Below are positions 57,731 to 64,000 of a stretch of 64,000 nt of DNA, one piece after another. Source of the DNA: Hexactinellida sp. DTS-2022 (lineage: Eukaryota; Porifera; Hexactinellida); the NCBI GenBank assembly GCA_028753945.1, contig JAPNXP010000002.1, forward strand, positions 5,456,001 to 5,520,000. The letters run 5' to 3'. The first letter of the stretch is position 1; every line of letters starts with the position of its first letter. Under the pieces are notes generated by a model that was not told the DNA's origin, made no database searches, and saw only the letters and a list, made by a program, of their open reading frames with translations. Both the position numbers and the translations under genes were made by a program.

Positions 57731-58187
57731 GGTTGCAGTATACCATGGAAACTTGATAATTTCGGGACATTGCCACATATCGGTTTTATCTTATATTTGG
57801 ATAGAACAGCATATATCGCATCTTAATTTCAAATATTATGGAAGAATATTGAAAACCCTCAATGATACAGACTTTTAGTGTCCTCTACCTAAGCCACTGC
57901 CATAGGGGACACTTTTTTTCAAACCTCGCTATCTCCAAACACAATTATTGCCATTGCGGAAGTCAGATTATGACTCATATACCACCTAGAAACAAAATCT
58001 CAACGGTTTTGGACAGATCTCAATTAGTTCTATCATATGAGTGCAGCGATTTCATTTTTAACTTTTATTTTTATTTTTATTTAATTTATTGATGATGAAA
58101 AAAGTGATGTCCACATTTATTGATGAAAAATTTGACTCATACGTGATTAAAAGAATTCTTGCACTCATATGATAGTTTAGGAGTTTC
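57731..58187 (+). mobile_element. K2-derived short element
   Basis: Starts GGTTGCAGTATACC, the K2 end, and continues as sequence like K2 29635-30340. The right end is lost at the A5 insertion. Confidence 0.65.
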
Positions 58188-58191
58188 TTAA

Positions 58192-58911
58192 GGTTAAATT
58201 ACCCCACGGGAATGAAATCTCTTGTATTAATCTGTAATTGTTAGAAATAGATCAAGGTACGATACAAAGCAATAAACAAAAAAGAAAATGTCTCAATATA
58301 TTATACTTTTTATTTTTTGTCGGTTTCAATATTTGGCTAATACAAATCTCCCATAGGGCGATTTCAAAAAGTGGTGGTCGATATTATAGTGTAATTTGGC
58401 AATGCGGCCATCAATGTTTGTTATCAGAATCAATATTGAAAGATTATAAGCGTACGGAGTTGGTAGTCGGTTTACATTTTTGAATTATGACTCTGAAATT
58501 ATTTTTCAAACATTTTATCAAATATCTCATAAAAAACATGACCTTTTTAATGATTTCTTTAGTTCAAAAGGTCGCAACTTTTTTTATTTAGGTCAAATCA
58601 AAATTATAAACCAGTCACCTACAGCATATAACGATGATCTATGTGATATATCGCACATAATATGTCTTTAGCTAATAATGATCTTGAGATCGACACACTT
58701 ATCAGGTGGAGTCTGAAGAAATCCCCCTATGGGACTTTTGTATTACCATAAAACTGCACGCCCCATAAAATCGAATTTATTCAAAATAATTCGATTTCGT
58801 TTTCAGTTTCGATATAGCTATAATGTCTTCTATTATATATGTGAAAATTAAACATCTTACTTCAAAACGAAATTTATGTGTTTTTTTACATGAATCTGCC
58901 GTAATTTAACC
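58192..58911 (-). mobile_element. A-family TTAA MITE, copy A5
   Basis: 720 bp, more diverged than A1-A4. TTAA at 58188-58191 and 58912-58915. Confidence 0.88.
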
Positions 58912-59667
58912 TTAATGCAATGCAGCAACAATCTACTCCTAATCATTAGCAGGTAAAAACCTATCCGTTCCGCAAAATACGATTTTCTAGAAAAAATATT
59001 TTTCACTGAGTCACCTAGATCGAATATTATTGCATTTTTGCCGGTTAGAAGATGAAGTAAATCCGCTGTAAAAAATTTAATTAATTCGGGTAAATAGTTT
59101 TGGTAGAAGTGCTCTAGAGTATACCTGAACCTTAATTTTTCAAAAGCCTCTATCTCAAAACCAACATTTTCAGTTTTGTGTAATAGGTCATTTTGTCAAT
59201 TTTGGTCGTAGAATCAAAAACTCAACGGTTTCGGAGAGATCTCTTAGAGATACAACTTTTCAGTGCTGCGATTTAGCCTAATATGAATAGTTCATCTGTT
59301 TTTTTGATTTTGGATAAGGAAATCTTCATTTGAAAATAGACATCACATAAAAGTATTTGAAATCCAGAAAAATCCAGATATTCACAATTCCTGCACTCAA
59401 AAGATTTATTACATCCAGCTAAACACATTCAATCAATAATATTATTGGTCTTGTTCATCTTTGCTGATTGATCTTCTACCCAATAGTGGTAAAATTAAAA
59501 AAAAGATTTTTCCTCTCTTAGTATATTATGCCAATATTATTGTATTTTTGGCATCCTGAAGAAGAAGTATATACGCTGTAAAAAATTGAGTTAAATTGGG
59601 TAAATACTTTTGGTAGAAGTGCTCTAGAGTATACCTGAACCTTAAGTACCAATAATGATTTACAATA

Positions 59668-60415
59668 CAGGTATCCCTCTTTTTACGCGGTAGATGCGTT
59701 CCTTGAAAAGCCCGCGTAAAACGAAATCGCGTAAAAAAAACGGTATATTCTCATAGTAACACATATTAAAACAATAGATGCGTTTCCAAAAATTATCAAC
59801 ATCGAATAAAATTTTAAATACCTAGTGTTTAAACACTCAAACCTCCAACATCCGGACCTCTCAGATAGCCAAGGTTTACGTGTGTATGTTAATCCCATGG
59901 GAATTCCCATGGGATTTCCAATATGGGATTTGAATGGAAATTATTTTAACCTATGGGAATCCTGAAAGAAACCAACTTGTGAGAATATTTTGGAATTCCC
60001 ACAGAAAGGGAATTGTGTTGTGAAGGGAATTAAAATTCCCTTCACACCGCAACCCTACACCTTCGGGTACCTCCCACAACCGGGTATATTTAGTGTGTAT
60101 AGTGAAGCAAATATGTATTCATTTGACCAATAATATATTTGGATGAACTACCTATATGACAAATACATATCGCTAACTATCTACTATCCCTAAATAATCA
60201 TTTTTTGTTTTTTTGGAAATGTAGAATCGCTTGGTTTCGACTAAATATTAAATATTATCTAAATCTCCATAAAAAAGAGAATTAATTGTATGAAAATCAT
60301 AGATAAACCGCGTAAAACGAGTTGAGGATCGCGTAAAAAAAGTTTTGGTTATAAAAAATTGTTCCGCGTAAACGAAAACGCGTAAAAAAAAACCGCGTAA
60401 AACGAGGTATTACTG
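59668..60415. mobile_element. pogo/Tigger-like non-autonomous element
   Basis: Ends CAGGTATCCCTCTTTTTACG / CGTAAAACGAGGTATTACTG, 748 bp, TA on both sides. TTACGCG repeats lie at both ends; an inner palindrome, ATCCCATGGGAATTCCCATG, starts near 59893. Confidence 0.75.
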
Positions 60416-60515
60416 TACTCACTATGAGTCTATGACTTTTAACTATTATAATCGATCATTTCATAGTAATCCTCAAACTAATTACTGAAACTAAACTAAA
60501 TGTCGAACCTAAAAA

Positions 60516-61312
60516 TTAGTCTGAATCTGGGGAAGAATCATGACAATCCTCTAAATCCGAGCTGAAATTTGGCTCCTCACACCATTCATGAACTTTGTAG
60601 TAAGATGATCTGTCGAGCTCACGTCTTAACTTCAAATTCATCTTGACCCACATTAGCTTTTCAGCTCTACAACTAATTAATTTATTCCTTTTTTATTACA
60701 AATATCTCCATACATTTTGTGTGCTCGTTCTGCTCCACTTTGATTAACAGTTTGTGAACAAAGCCTTTTAGTAGTCTCTGCAAACAGGGTGTTCTGGTTC
60801 CGAATTGACTCCACCATATATGTGGAAACATCTGTTTTGCTGCTTTAGTTGCAAAAGGGGTTCCAAAAGGTCCATTAGATGCTTTATATTGCTCAAATTG
60901 ATTCAATGCCTCTATTTGATCTTCTAGATTGGGATATATTTGGGCAATAATCAACTGTAAATCTTCGATAATTTCGTGAGGTGCCTCGTTAAGTTCCGAG
61001 CGAAATTCTGGATCAAGAGCGTACGCAGCTGCATGAGCAGGAGAATGAAAATACATCCACCTATCCCTCACAATTTCAACAATGTCTCTCTTTCGCTGGA
61101 CAGTGATAAATGCAGTGACTGGTAGTGATTCTAATGTATTCACCATCCGACGCATCTTTCCATATATCTTAGACATTAAAGGCCCGCCGCTGTCTGCTAT
61201 ACGGAGCATTGAATATATTGGTTCAAGATAGTTTAGAATTTCTGAAAGATGATTCCAATGGGAATCATCTTTAAGGCGTCCGACCTTCTGGAATAGGCTA
61301 CTGAACGCCTAA
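60516..61312 (-). pseudogene. hAT transposase C-terminal half, frameshifted
   Basis: Reads from about 61312 through HWNHLSEILNYLEPIYSMLR, MYFHSPAHAAAYALDPEF and WWSQFGTRTPCLQRL. It then switches frame near 60760 and continues as NQSGAERAHKMYGDICNKK and RNKLISCRAEKLMWVKMNLK to a stop at 60516. These are the landmarks of the hAT dimerisation region: Trp-rich WWSQFG, SGAER and RNKL. The N-terminal half, with the zinc finger and first catalytic residues, is absent. It may belong to a source of one of the hAT MITEs here, but no matching ends flank it. Confidence 0.8.
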
Positions 61313-61373
61313 TTTTTTATGTTAAAATCCACTAGATTATTCTATTAGCTATATATTCAAAACAAAGATGGCT

Positions 61374-61872
61374 CTCTAGCTCATATAGTTTCCAAGTTAC
61401 AGCAAGGTATGTGAATATGGAACTAAATGACGAATCATTGTATTTAACATTATTTGAGAATTTTCTATTCACTTTCATTTCCAGGAAATTGGGTTGTTAT
61501 CAATGCGATGTTAGTGCCAATATAGTTAGTACTACCTAGCTACCTATACGTAATAAAGCGTTTTAATTGATATCTTGTTTACTTTCAATACAGCACCAAT
61601 GACTTTCTGGAATTTTTTTCAAAGGTGAGAAATTCCAACTTATCATCCCGACAGTGTTGAAAGTAAACACGCAATCAATTAAAACGCTCTATTACGTATA
61701 GGTATCTAGTTAGTACTAACTATATTGGCACTAAAGTCGCATTGATAACTACTCAATTTTCCAGGAAATGAAAGTGAATAGAAAATTCTCAAATAATGTT
61801 AAATACAATGATTCGTCACTTAGTTCCATATTCACATACCTTGCTGTAACTTGGAAACTATATGAGCTAGAG
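61374..61872. repeat. Foldback palindrome, family F copy 2
   Basis: Arms of about 245 bp start CTCTAGCTCATATAG and end CTATATGAGCTAGAG. Outer parts match 40200-40400 of copy 1 (CAGCAAGGTATGTGAATATG). Meets the hAT fragment at 61873. Confidence 0.88.
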
Positions 61873-62136
61873 CAGTGGTTCCCAACCTTTTTTCGTCATT
61901 CGCCCAATTTTACCAAATTAGTTTACAAATCGCCCCCTTAGTTCTAATTGAGACATTTTTACTGGTTTAATACTATATTGTAACATTATTAAATTAATAT
62001 GCTAGGGTTATTCAGTCATAATATAAAGTCTCCGCAGTCAATGAGATGGCTGTGCTTGATGTTGCCTACATAAGTTTTCCACATCAGGCTTAAATTTTGT
62101 CAAAGCTAAACGTAGATCACCACCAGATGTTACGTT
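61873..62136 (+). mobile_element. hAT element, left-end fragment
   Basis: Starts CAGTGGTTCCCAACCTTTTT with a downstream TCGCCCCC repeat; no right end, cut off at an A-family fragment. Confidence 0.65.
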
Positions 62137-62620
62137 AATAGCTAAAGACATATTCTGTGCGATATATCACATAGATCATCGTTATGAGCGGTTGGTGGCC
62201 GGTTTAGAATTTTGATAAGATCTAAATAAAAAATATTGCGACCTTTTGAAACCAAAAAATGAATAAAAAGGTCATATTTTTATGCGAAATTTGATAAAAT
62301 GTTTGATAAAAAAATTCCAAGTCATAATTCAAAAATGTAAACCGTCTACCAACCCCGTACGCTCATAATCTTCAAATATTGATTCTGATAACAAACATTG
62401 ATGGCCGCATTGCCAAATTACCGCATAATATCTACCACCACTTTTGGAAATCGCCCTATGGGAGATTTGTATTAGCCAAATCTTGAAACCGACAAAAAAT
62501 AAAAAGTATAATAGATAAGGACATTTTCTTTTTGGTTTATTGCTTTGTATCGTATAGGTATCTATTTCTTACAATTACAGATTAATACAAGAACTTTCAT
62601 TCACGTGGAGTAATTTAACG
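62137..62620 (+). mobile_element. A-family MITE fragment
   Basis: Right two-thirds of family A, ending GTGGAGTAATTTAACG; left end missing. Confidence 0.8.
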
Positions 62621-64000
62621 CTAACTACGAGTACTATTTTGCTAATGGCTACAAAATCACCAAAAAATTTAATTTCGTCTATAGACGCTTGATTTAGCCC
62701 CCAAGGATATGCAAAGGTCAAACGTACAATATCTCGACTAATTTGACCTCTATAAGTCGATATTTGGGGTGCTGAGTGCACTTTTTCAGTGGTTCAGCAC
62801 ATTTAGATGGATTGTTTGCTGTAACTGACATGATATTTGGTGATTTTCGGTGAATATACTTAGCCCATTTGATAGTCTGTGGTAAAACACCAAAATTTTC
62901 TAAAAAAATCATATAGAAAGAGAAAATTCGCAAAGTTAAGGCACATTATCAATCCTTGGGGTCCTATATAACACACCCCCTCTGAATACATTTCTCAGAC
63001 TCCCGTACACCTAGAATTAAAATTACTAGTGAAAAAGGCTCGCAATACACGACTTCCTCTGCGTCCCTAATACATTTTGTGACCCTCAGACGCCCTGTTT
63101 TTTCAAATGACCATATATGGGCATGGAATGTGCCACATTTTGATGATTCAGCAATTTGTATCTCATAAACTAGAGAAAGCAGAACTTTGCTCTAATCGAT
63201 TATTCCCATCAATATATCATGCATATATCATTGGAATAACAAATTGGACTATTTTCCAAATAGTTACCATGCTAAGAATCCCATGCCCAAATATGGAGGT
63301 GTCATGTGACCATCACAAACCATCGATCATGAAAATCAGAGTTGTGCAAGAGCTTAGCTCTTACTTGCTAACACTATCAGTAATCGTTTTCGAGGAATAT
63401 GAACTGCTTCAATTTTCTTCAAACTATTTTCTGTCAGAAGTATTGGAGGTTTGTGCCACTATTGTGTCCTTCGAATCCCTCTTCTCCACATAAATATTTT
63501 CTAATACCGTCTGTGGAAAACAGACGGTATTAGAAAATATCTCTGTAATTATTTATCATATCAACTTGAAATTTCTGGGAGAAGTAGTTTATATCTATAT
63601 ATCTATATATCGTTCAGAGCGTTTCCATACTTTTTTCTATTTTCGCAAAGTTGTATTGCCACATTTCTCAAAAATAGGGAAATTCCATCTAAAAATTGAC
63701 CTAAATTTTTGAATTCCTTATAAATTTATAAATTTCGATAATATTGGGGATTTTAACGTATACCCAATTTGAATGCATATTGATTTGACTAGTAATGAAG
63801 TAAAAACAAAGTGTTTCAAGTTATCGTGATTTTCTACTAGAAATATCTATGGCTTATATTACATAGCAACGCTATATATGTTTTCATTGAATATAGGCAA
63901 GTTTAAGAATGAAATCAATGATGTTAGTTATTTTTCAAATACTCTATAGTAAGGTAAAGGAACTGATATACTAATTGAATTGACATCGTTAATAGTTTTG
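62621..64000. other. No convincing gene
   Basis: The 128-codon frame at 63107-63493 (MTIYGHGMCHILMIQQFVSH) has no recognised domain and ends just before a hairpin. I do not support it as a gene. Confidence 0.4.
63494..63540. repeat. Perfect 20-bp hairpin
   Basis: ATATTTTCTAATACCGTCTG and its exact reverse complement around a 7-nt loop. Confidence 0.9.

Larger units (their letters stand above)
57534..59131 (+). mobile_element. C-family TTAA MITE, copy C5 nested in C4
   Basis: Same ends as C4, TTAA at 57530-57533 and 59132-59135. The uninterrupted family sequence (TGTAAATTTTTT) confirms the site. Holds a K2-type fragment and A5. Confidence 0.85.
57341..59641 (+). mobile_element. C-family TTAA MITE, copy C4 (outer)
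   Basis: Ends GGTTCAGGTATACTCTAC / AGAGTATACCTGAACC, TTAA at 57337-57340 and 59642-59645. Interrupted by C5. Confidence 0.85.

Noticed and set aside
63107..63493. 128-codon frame as a gene
   Set aside because: No domain, no promoter or splice context, and composition like the surrounding non-coding DNA.

Overview
The window looks like a transposon-dominated stretch of an invertebrate animal genome: AT-rich, with spliced genes, TATA-box promoters and nested DNA transposons, and no bacterial operons or intact host gene. The phylum cannot be fixed from the sequence. Most of it is explained by one superfamily, Kolobok-like elements. These have TTAA target duplications, ends starting 5'-GG, and a Mutator-clan DDE transposase with a CxxC/CxxC zinc ribbon, a CxxH motif and a C-terminal PHD finger. 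Three transposase genes are present: K1 (279-2843, two in-frame stops), K2 (23973-27069, split by two hAT MITEs) and K3 (43009-45480, minus strand, one open 823-residue frame). Short TTAA-flanked relatives fall into families named here A, B, C and D by their ends. hAT MITEs with 8-bp duplications, pogo-like MITEs and foldback palindromes are nested among them.

Layout. 1-4324: K1 and its 3' region, which carries a hammerhead ribozyme, then a B-family remnant. 4325-9463: a truncated zinc-finger-like gene, a coiled-coil ORF, a decayed Penelope-like reverse transcriptase and a C-family remnant. 9504-21211: about 11.7 kb of a 112-116 bp satellite in higher-order blocks, interrupted by families A, B and C. 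21212-31776: K2, a 10.6-kb element with its own ends. 31781-34273: more satellite in the opposite orientation. 34274-42192: AT-rich DNA with foldbacks and a deeply nested hAT composite. 42193-53384: a composite bounded by K3 on the left and a deleted K3 copy on the right, apparently inserted at one TTAA. 53389-64000: C, D and A MITEs, hAT and pogo elements and a broken hAT transposase.

Notable biology. Same-strand hammerhead ribozymes with full cores lie 3' of the transposase in both K1 and K3, and a decayed one lies in the K3-derived copy. K3 and its relatives also carry a tRNA-like sequence at the same place near one end. K2 has a hydrophobic segment followed by a 2A-like motif at the transposase N-terminus, a divergent promoter with an NRF-1-type palindrome, and small spliced genes predicted to encode tail-anchored coiled-coil proteins. 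These suggest that the elements use RNA self-cleavage, possible translational recoding and possible membrane association, none of which is standard for cut-and-paste transposons. All functional statements are inferences from sequence.
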